NCBI RefSeq assembly: GCF_001577775.1
Contig: NZ_CP010835.1
Coordinates: 1,178,001-1,242,000, forward strand
From: Pyrococcus kukulkanii
Lineage (GTDB): Archaea > Methanobacteriota_B > Thermococci > Thermococcales > Thermococcaceae
Reading direction: 5' to 3'
DNA: 64,000 nucleotides
The position numbers were made by a program, and so were the translations under genes. Positions within the stretch are counted from its first letter, which is position 1. Each line of letters begins with the position of its first letter. The notes beneath the pieces are model-generated. The model was not told the origin of the DNA. It worked only from the letters and a program-made list of their open reading frames with translations, and ran no database searches. Of this stretch, positions 44,994-53,869 are shown one piece after another.

Positions 44994-45247
44994 AGTACCG
45001 TCTCCACCGGGCTTTTATCAGTTCCAATAACGTGGAGGTTGAAGTTCTTGTAGGGAAGCTCGTAGATAAGGACTGAATCTTCCTCTTTAACGATCTTGCT
45101 TAGCCTCCTCTTGAGCTCGTACAGTTGGGCCTTAGTTAGTTCCCCCTCGAACACGCTGTTCTGCCTCCAGAAGAGGTAAGTCTTTAGGAGTTTGTGAACC
45201 CTGTTAACCCTCTCAACGGAGACATCGTAGACAACTATAACGTACAT
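44990..45247 (-). CDS. cas2: Cas2
   Basis: The 86-residue ferredoxin-fold protein starts MYVIVVYDVS with the conserved D8. The rest, including the LFWRQNSVFEGEL segment, is typical Cas2. ATG 45247 overlaps the cas1 stop (TGATG). Cas2 bridges two Cas1 dimers in the spacer integrase. Confidence 0.95.
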   Translation of the reverse strand: MYVIVVYDVSVERVNRVHKLLKTYLFWRQNSVFEGELTKAQLYELKRRLSKIVKEEDSVLIYELPYKNFNLHVIGTDKSPVETVL

Positions 45248-46200
45248 CACCACCACGCCCGGAGGGCCTTGTACTCCTTATCCCCCAGGAAATGCTTCAC
45301 GAGGGAATAGGCTTCGAGCCTAATCAGGTATCTTATTGAGACTTTCCTCTTGAGCTTCGGGTGCATAACCTTCCTCTCAAGCTCACCGTTGAGCTCCTTC
45401 AGGAATATTCTCAGGCCCTCCCTGTTTAATAGAACACCAACGTCCCTCGAGAAGTGCTCCTCCTTTATCTTCCTCTTGTTCACCAACCTTAGTATCACCC
45501 TGAAGACGGTTATTGGCTTGAATATATCCGCCAAATCGAGAGACAGGGAGTACCTCCTTTCTAACGGTTCGTGCAGGAAGCTTATGGCCGGGTGGAGGTA
45601 GGTTTTTCTGATTTCGGATAGGGTTACGGTGTAGAGGACTGAGTTTCCGTAACTTATCATTGCGTTTACTTCATCCCTTGGTGGCCTCCTGTTCCTCTCG
45701 CTAAACGAGAAGTACTTTAGCATCCCAGCAAAGTTCTCGTAGAATGCCTTCCACAGCTGGCTTTCAATACCCATAAGCTCCTGGGGGCTCTCTCCTTTTA
45801 CCTCGATTTCCTCTATGTCCATAGGATCCACGCTCTGGGATTTGAGTAACCTTATCATCGAAGCCTTTATTCCGTTCAGGAACTCCCTAGCTATATAGGC
45901 TCTCTTCTTCCTGTCTAAATAGTGAGAAGCTTGGGCTATAACTATAGCCCCGCTAATCTGACCTTCTGCGGGCATAAAGGAACCTCGGTAGTACCCGTAC
46001 TTGTTGTAAAAGTGCACGGGAACGTCATTGTCTGCGAGTAGCTTTATCACCCCGCTGGTCAGGGTTGTTGGGGCAAAGCAATGTATTTCACTTATGTTCT
46101 GTATTGGTAAAGCTTTCTTTCCATTTTCGTTCACGAAGAAGACTGTATTTGCCTTTCTTTCCAATATCCCGGGCTGGGTAATATATATCGGGCTTTTCAT
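45247..46200 (-). CDS. cas1: Cas1 integrase
   Basis: The 317-residue protein has the Cas1 active site: E146 (GIESQLW), H210 (HPAISFLH) and D225 in the downstream helix. It inserts new spacers together with Cas2. The Shine-Dalgarno sequence GGAGGT (46202-46207 on plus as acctcc) overlaps the end of the last, degenerate CRISPR repeat, and only four bases separate that repeat from the start codon. The gene therefore has no separate upstream promoter space. Confidence 0.96.
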   Translation of the reverse strand: MKSPIYITQPGILERKANTVFFVNENGKKALPIQNISEIHCFAPTTLTSGVIKLLADNDVPVHFYNKYGYYRGSFMPAEGQISGAIVIAQASHYLDRKKRAYIAREFLNGIKASMIRLLKSQSVDPMDIEEIEVKGESPQELMGIESQLWKAFYENFAGMLKYFSFSERNRRPPRDEVNAMISYGNSVLYTVTLSEIRKTYLHPAISFLHEPLERRYSLSLDLADIFKPITVFRVILRLVNKRKIKEEHFSRDVGVLLNREGLRIFLKELNGELERKVMHPKLKRKVSIRYLIRLEAYSLVKHFLGDKEYKALRAWW

Positions 46201-46204
46201 AACC

Positions 46205-47898
46205 TCCAGCCCACTACTAAGTTCTACGGAAACTGGGGGCTGTTGGGGCTGCCCTGGTAGTGGTTGGGCCTTTCCACACTATTCAGTTCTACGGAAACCT
46301 GAGGAGTAAAAGAAACGATAAGGATTTTGTGAGAATATCTGCAGTGATTTACTTTCCACACTATTCAGTTCTACGGAAACAAAAAGAGAACTACAACAGC
46401 AAGCTGGTCAAGGGATTGAGATTTCCACACTATTTAGTTCTACGGAAACTGTGGAAAGACGCCATCGTCTCGTAACCGCACTCGTGTCTAGTCACTTTCC
46501 ACACTATTTAGTTCTACGGAAACGTCATGGCGATCACCCTGCCCCTATCATGCCTACAACCTCTTTCCACACTATTTAGTTCTACGGAAACGCGAGAACG
46601 ACGTGGTCGAGTTCCTAAGGAAGATTCCTTTCCACACTATTTAGTTCTACGGAAACGGGATGAGAGAGCAGGCAGAGAAGGAAAAGCTCGCACAACTCCA
46701 GCAGGTGCTCTTTCCACACTATTTAGTTCTACGGAAACTTATTGCAAGGAATGCTGAAGAGGCAGCCAGAATTGCTACTTTCCACACTATTTAGTTCTAC
46801 GGAAACTTGAAATCGACGAAACAGCAAACCCCTTGTGCATGCTCTTTCCACACTATTTAGTTCTACGGAAACCTACAGGATACACATTATTCTCTCCTCC
46901 CCAGTCGGCTTTCCACACTATTTAGTTCTACGGAAACTGACAAGAAGGCGATGAAAATCCTCAAGAAGCTCTGCAGGTTCTACTTTCCACACTATTTAGT
47001 TCTACGGAAACTTAGATACCTAGACAAGTGGTGGGCCGTCGTGAAAATCTTTCCACACTATTTAGTTCTACGGAAACCACTTGTTATTGTCCTCCCGATA
47101 GAACCGTCGTTCTCTACTTTCCACACTATTTAGTTCTACGGAAACGTGGATCCTCTCAAGAGGCCTGGGTTCTCGGCTATGCTCTTTCCACACTATTTAG
47201 TTCTACGGAAACTGGCAAAAACGATTGAAATAACACCCACAAAAGCAACTTTCCACACTATTTAGTTCTACGGAAACTTATCAAAATGGACGGCGAAGGG
47301 AAGATTAAGCACGTCTTTCCACACTATTTAGTTCTACGGAAACATATAGATGCTGTTGCGAGAACGGTCTTCACAGTGGACTTTCCACACTATTTAGTTC
47401 TACGGAAACGTGAGCAACGACAGCATACAGGTGCTCACGCCAAGCACTTTCCACACTATTTAGTTCTACGGAAACAGAAGTTTCTAGAAGAAATAGAAGA
47501 GCATGTGAATGCTTTCCACACTATTTAGTTCTACGGAAACACGCAACACAACACTTCAATTACAGTCACCGCATGGGCTTTCCACACTATTTAGTTCTAC
47601 GGAAACGAGTACTTCGAGGAGGAAGGGCAGGCCCAGGAGCAGGTGGAGGAAGCCCGTGGAGAAGAGGCTTTCCACACTATTTAGTTCTACGGAAACTTAT
47701 TCAGTTAAGGTAGTGCCCCAGGATCTCATCTTTCCACACTATTTAGTTCTACGGAAACAACGTGAGATATCAAGCAGGTGGCAATACGTCAATTGCGATA
47801 TACACTTTCCACACTATTTAGTTCTACGGAAACATTGATACATCAGAATGTACTTTTGCGTTTGCATAGTCTTTCCACACTATTTAGTTCTACGGAAC
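46205..47898 (-). CRISPR. CRISPR array, 25 repeats of 29 bp, 24 spacers
   Basis: Read on the minus strand, each repeat begins GTTTCCGTAGAACT and ends GTGTGGAAAG. Twenty-five copies start (plus coordinates) at 46205, 46270, 46352, 46421, 46495, 46563, 46628, 46710, 46778, 46844, 46909, 46983, 47049, 47117, 47184, 47249, 47315, 47381, 47447, 47512, 47578, 47668, 47730, 47805 and 47871. The copy at 46205 is clearly degenerate, those at 46270, 46352 and 46421 have single changes, and the one at 47871 lacks one base. Degeneration at the left end, the GGAAAG crRNA tag and the AT-rich leader at the right all place transcription leftward into cas1. Most spacers are 36-39 bp; exceptions are 33, 40, 45, 45, 46, 53, 53 and 61 bp. 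Confidence 0.97.
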
Positions 47899-48442
47899 TT
47901 TGGGGTTTTTGGTTTTGTTCGTTTAATACTCTCTTCTAGGGGCTTAAATAATTTACTTTCCTGGGAAACCTGTAGCACTACCCTTCCTTTATAAACTTAC
48001 CCTGAAAATAACGGAGCTAAGAGGTAACAATAATTCACTAACCCAGAGTTTTAAACTGTCAAAATCAACTTTCAAACGATCGAAACTAAGTAAACCAGAA
48101 GAAAGTTCGAGGCGTTAAATTAATCCAAAAACGCGAGTTAATTAGAACTCCTAGACTATCCAATTTAAGGTTTTTAGGACTTTAAATCAAAAATGGGGCT
48201 AAGAGAAGTTATAACCTCCCAATTAGATAAAACATCCAACAAATTACCACTAATGAGATAATCCAAAAGCAAAAGTTTATAATATAACATTAAATCAAGA
48301 ATACTTGAAAATTAAATCAGTAATTGGGAAATCTAGACCCGAGCAGGTCTTCAGCAGGACAAAACAAGCTTAGTAAGCTCAAAACACACAAATGAAAAAA
48401 CCAACATAACAAAAAATGACACAAAAAAGAAAAATAGTAACA
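47899..48442 (-). other. CRISPR leader and AT-rich intergenic region
   Basis: These 544 bases hold no supported gene. The part next to the array (47899-48010) is the leader. TTTATAAAG, read on the minus strand at about 47987-47996, is a good TATA element for the pre-crRNA. The rest is AT-rich, with scattered A and T runs, and covers the 3' end of the cas6-cas5 operon. No palindromic operator was seen. An open frame at 48416-48733 on plus is antisense to cas5 and is rejected. Confidence 0.75.
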
Positions 48443-49126
48443 CTAAAACACGAACACGGGTTCCCCATCGAAGAGCATAACTTTCAGTGGCTCTTCGAGC
48501 TCGACGAAGCCCCCGGAGTAGGCTATGAACCTCCCGTACACTGCTCTCCTGCTCTTTCCCTTAACGATAAAATCAACTGGGGCCTCGTACATCCTGGGGA
48601 CTTGTATCCTCTTCCTGAGTGGTTTAAACTCCTTTATTTTGGCATCTCCAGGAAGCACGCTCCTGAGTGTTGTTTCTTCTCCCTCTTCAACGCTTACTAT
48701 CTCCACGAAGTCCTTTCCGGGGGGATAAAATAGGCTCTCGCTCTCGCCCATGTAAGGTACATATACTGGATCCTGGATAGCTTCATAGGCCCTCTCAATT
48801 ATCTCATCCTCACCAAGGAAGAACATCCTGAACCTCGGCTTGTACAGGGAAACCCTTGTTATTGGGTAGCTCGGGGAGTAGGGGTTCTTGTATATCGCGC
48901 TTACCTCCTCAATCCTTTCCCCGGGATCCTCTATTATCACGCCGTACTTTACCCCCCTCACCAGTTGAAGGAAGTCTCTTTCCCTGAACCCCATGCAACC
49001 TGCTATCATCCCTATAGCTGTCGTCTTTGGAGGGAATGGGTAGGTTTCTAAAAGTAGGGAGGAGTGGGGAATCCTGAAGTGGGCCTGGATCGGTCTTGCG
49101 TCCACCACAAGTCCAAGCAATTTCAC
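48443..49126 (-). CDS. cas5: Cas5 (Cascade RAMP subunit)
   Basis: The 227-residue RAMP protein has the Cas5 N-terminal signature FRIPHSSLLLETYPFPPKT followed by GMIAGCMG. Cas5 caps the crRNA 5' handle in Cascade. GTG 49126 overlaps the cas7 stop (GTGA). The length and the partner genes fit a subtype I-B/Cst-like system. Confidence 0.93.
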   Translation of the reverse strand: MKLLGLVVDARPIQAHFRIPHSSLLLETYPFPPKTTAIGMIAGCMGFRERDFLQLVRGVKYGVIIEDPGERIEEVSAIYKNPYSPSYPITRVSLYKPRFRMFFLGEDEIIERAYEAIQDPVYVPYMGESESLFYPPGKDFVEIVSVEEGEETTLRSVLPGDAKIKEFKPLRKRIQVPRMYEAPVDFIVKGKSRRAVYGRFIAYSGGFVELEEPLKVMLFDGEPVFVF

Positions 49127-50106
49127 TCACCGAGCCTTATTTTCTCCATCTCCTCCTTCAGCTCTTTCATGCTAACTATTTTCACGTTGTCCCAGTCCTT
49201 GAACGCCTCTTTAAGCTCTTCAACATTTGCGAACCTGCTCTCAAAGAGTCCTATGTAGACCTTTTCTATGTTGTCCCTGAATGCTTCAAGTGTCTCCTTG
49301 AGCCTCTCCACATCTAGAACGAACTTCCCGTCAACGTAGCCCTCCTTGACCCTCAGTGCATCTCCAACCACCGGTATCTTCCTCCTCAAGAATACCACAA
49401 CCGCGATCTCAGGGTACACCTTGGTGAAGAAGTTGCTCAGCTTAGCCCCACCGTGGTACTCCAGGATGGCCCTTATTATTGCCCTAAGCCTCTTCTCCCT
49501 CTCCTCCCTTGGTAGGGCGTAGAGCGTAACTTCATTGCCCGTTGGATCCCTCTCCCTCCTGACTTCAAGGCCCTCGAGCTTTGGAACCTCTAAGCCCTCC
49601 TTGAAAACTCCAAGCCTGTCTACCTCTATGAAGAAGTTCCCCCTCATGACGTTCGTCGTTATCTCGGTCTCGTATATGTTGTGCTGGTCTCCCGTCGGAT
49701 CGTAGCGGACTCCAAAGTCCCTGTCCTCTTGGTAGGGGAATATTGACATCATTCCGTTCGTTCTAACGACTGCGGTTCTCCTTAAGGTGGCGTTCTTGCC
49801 CTCGACTTTCTTGGCAATCATGTAGCCGAAGAGGTCGTCATCTATGTACCTGTGGGGCTCTCCCTGGGAAACTATGACTTTCTGCCCACCTTCAGCCCTG
49901 GGGACTATCTGGCTGAGCTCCCAGCCTAATTCTTTAAGGATCTGCCTTAGGTGGTACTTCACGCTCTGTCCCGAGATCCTAACGTATTCCCTCCCATCGA
50001 CGGGATCCCTGACCTTCTTCAAGACCGAGATTACTCCCTCGGTTCCGTTCGAGTTTAGGTTTGCCCCCTCAACTTTGGTTAAGGTAACTATTTCAATTGC
50101 CTTCAT
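49123..50106 (-). CDS. cas7: Cas7 (Cst2/DevR-like backbone subunit)
   Basis: The 327-residue protein is a Cas7 of the Cst2/DevR type: VEGANLNSNGTEG near the start, RISGQSVKYHLRQ, and the conserved TTNVMRGNFF region. It would form the crRNA-binding backbone. ATG 50106 with GGTGGTGA upstream is chosen over GTG 50115. It overlaps the end of the cas8-like gene by 14 bases. Confidence 0.92.
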   Translation of the reverse strand: MKAIEIVTLTKVEGANLNSNGTEGVISVLKKVRDPVDGREYVRISGQSVKYHLRQILKELGWELSQIVPRAEGGQKVIVSQGEPHRYIDDDLFGYMIAKKVEGKNATLRRTAVVRTNGMMSIFPYQEDRDFGVRYDPTGDQHNIYETEITTNVMRGNFFIEVDRLGVFKEGLEVPKLEGLEVRRERDPTGNEVTLYALPREEREKRLRAIIRAILEYHGGAKLSNFFTKVYPEIAVVVFLRRKIPVVGDALRVKEGYVDGKFVLDVERLKETLEAFRDNIEKVYIGLFESRFANVEELKEAFKDWDNVKIVSMKELKEEMEKIRLGE

Positions 50107-51346
50107 CTTCACCACCGTGGATCGCGTTTAACATTCCGTTAAGGAGGATGGCCTTCAAAACCTTCCAATTCTTCTCGTTCTCGTAGAACGGCCTAACGTC
50201 CATACTAATTTCGAGCTTAGCTTGTAATTCAACTAGTTTGTTCATGAACTCCTCAAAGCCCCTGGCCCTGAAGAGCTCCCAGAAGTATTTTTCTAGGTTC
50301 GTTCCCTTCACCTTCTTCCCCAAGGAGTAGCCCAGGCCGTTTATCCTTTCAAAAATCTCCGGGTTCAAGATATCACCTCCAAATGCATCGAAATACGCGC
50401 GAGCCCAGGGAAGGTAATACCTCGGAACCTTCAACTTCCTCTTAACCCTCTCAATGAATATCTGGTTCAGCAGGATGAAGTCGAACTTTCCATCCAGTAG
50501 TTTCGCGAAGAACTCCTCCCTCTCGAGCGTATTCTTCTTTCTGTCCTTGCCCCTTGGAATTACTAAATCGTCAAAGAAGCCCTTTACAACCTTTTTCTCC
50601 GCTAGAGTTGCCAGGAACTTCGTGAGCTCTACAAGCCTAGTTCCCTCCACAATCGTTGACCCGTAGAACTGGCCCGAGCCGTAGACAAGGTAGGCTCTAA
50701 TGTTTCTCTCGATATCGTAGGCTTCCTGTAGCATCCTTCTTCCCCTGAGGAAGTCAACGAAGTCGTAGAGAACTGAGAAGAATGCCTCATTCCCGTGGTA
50801 GGGCTTTAAGCTGAGCTTTACAGCTACCTTGCCCTTCTTTAGCTCAGATCTGTCCTTCCAGAACTCCCTGAACAGATAGGAGAACCTTCTAAATGCCCTA
50901 CCTTCTCCCTCGAAGAAGAATTTGAGTTTATCCTTTCCCCCAATGGGGACTACGTAGAGGTATGCCATTGCCGAGTAGAGCTTAAAGGCGTGCTCAAGAC
51001 AGAAGGCCAGTCTGTTCCTCTCGTTCACTATGGAATCTATCTTCCTCTCGAATGGGTATATGAAGGCTCTGTTTTCAACGACTTCCCCCTCTCTTCCGCA
51101 GATTGAGCATACTCCTTTCCTCCTCTTTAGAAAGGCATCTATTATGCTCTTACTGGTTACGGAAACCTCAAAGCCATAGCTCTTTAATAACTTGAGGGCT
51201 TGGGTATCGTCTTCCACTGGAATTAGGTCGAGGGCTAGGGCCTTTATGGGCTCGAGGTACTTCTCCTTTACGACTTCTTCATTGATCTCTCCTACCCCAA
51301 TTTTCTCCAGGAATAGTTTGCCGTTCCTCATATACGGGAGGAGCAC
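50093..51346 (-). CDS. cas8: Cas8-like large subunit with zinc finger
   Basis: The 417-residue protein has a zinc finger, C80-x2-C83 in VCSICGREG and C/H in FCLEHAF near 117-120, like the CXXC-CXXC Cas8/Cst1 group. The helical C-terminal third resembles the small-subunit-like end of Cas8. Its place beside cas7 and cas5 supports the large-subunit role (PAM recognition, Cas3 recruitment). GTG 51346 with GGTGG upstream is chosen; GTG 51355 is the alternative and would overlap the HD/Cas10-like gene. It has no GGDD motif. Confidence 0.8.
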   Translation of the reverse strand: MLLPYMRNGKLFLEKIGVGEINEEVVKEKYLEPIKALALDLIPVEDDTQALKLLKSYGFEVSVTSKSIIDAFLKRRKGVCSICGREGEVVENRAFIYPFERKIDSIVNERNRLAFCLEHAFKLYSAMAYLYVVPIGGKDKLKFFFEGEGRAFRRFSYLFREFWKDRSELKKGKVAVKLSLKPYHGNEAFFSVLYDFVDFLRGRRMLQEAYDIERNIRAYLVYGSGQFYGSTIVEGTRLVELTKFLATLAEKKVVKGFFDDLVIPRGKDRKKNTLEREEFFAKLLDGKFDFILLNQIFIERVKRKLKVPRYYLPWARAYFDAFGGDILNPEIFERINGLGYSLGKKVKGTNLEKYFWELFRARGFEEFMNKLVELQAKLEISMDVRPFYENEKNWKVLKAILLNGMLNAIHGGEDEGN

Positions 51347-51347
51347 T

Positions 51348-52469
51348 TTAACCACCCAAAATCTCCGATATAACCCTCCATGGATCTTTCATTTTTCCTC
51401 CATAGAGAACATGATCTTTGGTATATCTAAAAAGCACGTCTCTCTCCCTCTTTACCTCTACAAGGTTAGCTTCGAGACCAGCGTGGGCCAAGAAGTTCCT
51501 GGGGTCTACCTGGGGAGTTGCATTCGGGAAGAACGTCCTTAGCTTAGTCCACTCCTTTACATCTCCAACTCTCCTTACTATCCTGTTCACTTCGACTTTT
51601 GTTGACTCTCTAATCCTACCCTTGAACACCCTCTCCGCTATTTTAAAAAGCTCATCGGCGGATAACTCTTCCTTGGGCAGATCCATATCCCTAAGGAGGT
51701 CGTCAATGACTTCAATCTGGAAAGCAAGTTTAGATAGCGTCCCCTTGCCGCCCACCGAATATATGAAGTTCTGAATTCCGGAAAAGTCCCCCTCTATTAG
51801 AAGGAGGTTCTTTTCTTTCATGCACTTCTCAGCTTCCCCAATGCTTCTTGGCCTGCAACCAGCGTTATATAAAGCTAAGGCAATCGCTGAAGTCATTTTT
51901 AAGTGGTCGTATAGGGAAATAACGTTGTTTTCCGTTGTAACAGAACTAACGAATGTTAGATGCTTCTCCAGAATTGGCATCACCTTATCAGTCCTTGGTT
52001 CTACCCTCTTCATGTCTCCCTTAAGTGCTTCGACTATTCTCCTGTACTCCTCGCTTCCTATCCTCTCTACTGTCTCTGGAATGGGTAATCTCTCCAGGCT
52101 GAGCTGATAGAGAGGATAGCTTAGATCTCTGTTGAATACTGATTTTAGAGGTCTTCTGACATCATACCCACTTCTCTCATCTTCCCTCTCTCTAGAGGAT
52201 ATATTGTCGGCTATATACACCAAATAGAGGGCCACCTTAACGTCATCAGATATCTTGAGCTTTTCCACTTCCTCCATGTACTTCCTATGGTGGTACCTAG
52301 CGAATAATGCAAGTGTTTCATACTCCTTGACTCCGGTCTCCCTTGCGAGCTCAAGTAGAAACCTGTAACCTTGGATCGAATGATCTCCGCTGTAGAGATG
52401 AGCTCTCTGAACCGGCTTGCCTATGTCGTGAAAAAGTCCTCCTAAGGCTATCAGTTCTTTTATATCCAC
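51348..52469 (-). CDS. HD/Cas10-like fragment (Csm1-type N-terminal half) inside a type I operon
   Basis: The 373-residue protein reads like the first half of a Cas10/Csm1. An HD domain (H14-D15 in LFHDIGK, H30, H60-H61), IADNISSRER (86-95), the linker motif SLYDHLKMTSAIA (185-197) and the first Palm strand with EGDFSGIQNFIY (226-237) are all present. The zinc finger, second Palm with GGDD and C-terminal D4 of a normal Cas10 are absent, so cyclic oligoadenylate synthesis is not expected. It lies between cas6 and the cas8-like gene. Cas10d of type I-D is also HD-Cas10-like but much longer, and the local cas3 keeps its own HD. Confidence 0.82.
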   Translation of the reverse strand: MDIKELIALGGLFHDIGKPVQRAHLYSGDHSIQGYRFLLELARETGVKEYETLALFARYHHRKYMEEVEKLKISDDVKVALYLVYIADNISSREREDERSGYDVRRPLKSVFNRDLSYPLYQLSLERLPIPETVERIGSEEYRRIVEALKGDMKRVEPRTDKVMPILEKHLTFVSSVTTENNVISLYDHLKMTSAIALALYNAGCRPRSIGEAEKCMKEKNLLLIEGDFSGIQNFIYSVGGKGTLSKLAFQIEVIDDLLRDMDLPKEELSADELFKIAERVFKGRIRESTKVEVNRIVRRVGDVKEWTKLRTFFPNATPQVDPRNFLAHAGLEANLVEVKRERDVLFRYTKDHVLYGGKMKDPWRVISEILGG

Positions 52470-52473
52470 TGAA

Positions 52474-53190
52474 TCACCCCCTAATCGGATTCAAAAACCC
52501 AAAACCTAGGGAGTTCTTCTCCCCTAAGCCACAATCCATAATGAACTCGTAGAACTTCCTCTCCTCCGGCTTTATCCTCTCCTTCTCGAGCAACTCCCAG
52601 TTGCTCCCTATGACTGGAAATGGAATTCCGTTCTTCACGACCTTAACGTACACATCAAGCTTCCCGTTCCTCCTCAGCTTCGGAATTAACCTGTCAAATA
52701 TTGGGCCCTCCAAGTGGAAATCGTCGTTGTAGAAGGCGTTAAACTTCCTCTCGGCATTTTCCTTAAGCCTGCTGAGGAAAAACTTAAGGTCTCTGTGCTC
52801 GTGCAACTTAAAGTACTCGTTCTTCCTCGAGTCTCTGTATATCACGACCGGAGAACCAGTCTGGAATGCTCTCCTCAATTTGAGCCTGAACTTTTTGACC
52901 TCAACTAACCTAAACTCGTCCTTTCCTATGTATATGGTTTCCCTGTCCTTTAAGTTTCCATACAGGGTGTTTATGAATCCCTTGTCTGGAGAAGATATGA
53001 GGAGTGTGTAGAATCCTCTCGAATCTTTGAAGATATCAGAGAACGTGAAAAACTTGAACCTCTTTTCATCATGCCTCAGCCCATATTCCGAGTCTTTGAG
53101 CATTGCATAGATGAACCCTTGAACTGCATGCTTGTTTTCTCGGAATCCAGTCATCCCATTTAAGGGCAAAAATGAAACCTTTAACCTCAT
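52474..53190 (-). CDS. cas6: Cas6 pre-crRNA endoribonuclease
   Basis: This protein of about 238 residues has an N-terminal RAMP fold and the C-terminal glycine-rich loop GLGEKNSLGFGFL of Cas6. It cuts within the repeat to leave the 8-nt tag. ATG 53190 follows GGTGG, and TTTTATATATG lies about 25 bases upstream, so this start is close to leaderless and this is the operon promoter. The operon order is cas6, HD/Cas10-like, cas8-like, cas7, cas5. Confidence 0.93.
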   Translation of the reverse strand: MRLKVSFLPLNGMTGFRENKHAVQGFIYAMLKDSEYGLRHDEKRFKFFTFSDIFKDSRGFYTLLISSPDKGFINTLYGNLKDRETIYIGKDEFRLVEVKKFRLKLRRAFQTGSPVVIYRDSRKNEYFKLHEHRDLKFFLSRLKENAERKFNAFYNDDFHLEGPIFDRLIPKLRRNGKLDVYVKVVKNGIPFPVIGSNWELLEKERIKPEERKFYEFIMDCGLGEKNSLGFGFLNPIRG

Positions 53191-53329
53191 ACTAACCACC
53201 ATTCTGGGGCATATATAAAACGACTTGAAATATTAAAAGCCTTTCTAATTACCATTTTAGATTAAATAGTTTTCGGAACGTAAAATTTTCGACGCAAAGC
53301 AAATAATTTCCTACGGGAAACTCAAAAGC

Positions 53330-53869
53330 GTGAAGGACAGGGTTAGGGTCAGCAAGCTGATGGCCTACATCCTCAGGCACGGCCCGTGGGATTTTGGCCT
53401 TAATCCAGATGAAGAAGGATTTGTTGAACTCGAGGATCTAGTTAGGGCAATTAGAACCCATTATCCCTGGGTTACCCAGGAAACTATCAGGGAAATCGTT
53501 GAAAAGGACGATAAAGGCAGGTACGAGATAAGGGGGAGCAAGATAAGGGCGAGGTACGGGCACAGCTATCCCGTAGTATTGAACCATGAGGAGGACAGGG
53601 AATCAAAGGTTCTCTTTCACGGCACCCCAAGGAGGAACCTTAAATCGATAATGAGGGAAGGAATTAAGCCCATGAAGAGGCAGTTCGTTCATTTAAGCGT
53701 TACCTATGATGATGCCTACTCCACGGGAAGGAGGCACGGTAATGACGTCGTTGTCTTGCTTATTGATTGCGATTGCCTTAGGAATAAGGGACTGAAGATA
53801 TACAAGGCAGGAAGGAAGGTTAGGATTGTCAGGCACGTTCCCCCCGAGTGTATTTCAGGTGTTCTATGA
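53330..53869 (+). CDS. kptA: RNA 2'-phosphotransferase (KptA/Tpt1)
   Basis: The 179-residue protein has the N-terminal [11 protein letters not shown] winged segment and the NAD-binding half [18 protein letters not shown] and [11 protein letters not shown]. It transfers a 2'-phosphate from RNA to NAD, giving ADP-ribose 1''-2''-cyclic phosphate; in yeast this completes tRNA splicing. The archaeal role may differ, perhaps detoxification of 2'-phosphate ends. The start is GTG 53330. The end overlaps the convergent BirA-like gene by 41 bases. Confidence 0.95.
   Translation: MKDRVRVSKLMAYILRHGPWDFGLNPDEEGFVELEDLVRAIRTHYPWVTQETIREIVEKDDKGRYEIRGSKIRARYGHSYPVVLNHEEDRESKVLFHGTPRRNLKSIMREGIKPMKRQFVHLSVTYDDAYSTGRRHGNDVVVLLIDCDCLRNKGLKIYKAGRKVRIVRHVPPECISGVL

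Noticed and set aside
46260-47838. Plus-strand open frames through the CRISPR array encoding repeated FPHYLVLRK peptides
   Set aside because: They are translations of the repeat itself, with no start signals, and they shift frame with each spacer length.
48416-48733. 105-residue plus-strand frame at the leader/cas5 border
   Set aside because: It is antisense to the 3' part of cas5, has no ribosome binding site and has no recognisable domain.
50093-51346. IGGKD in the cas8-like protein as a relic of the Cas10 GGDD cyclase motif
   Set aside because: The flanking residues do not match a Palm2 strand-turn, the second acidic residue is missing, and the C-terminal part is Cas8-like.
48443-53190. 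Second cas operon as a type III-B (Cmr) system
   Set aside because: At first sight it looked like cmr genes, but Cas5, Cas7 and Cas8-like signatures are present, and Cmr1, Cmr4, Cmr5 and a GGDD Cas10 are absent.
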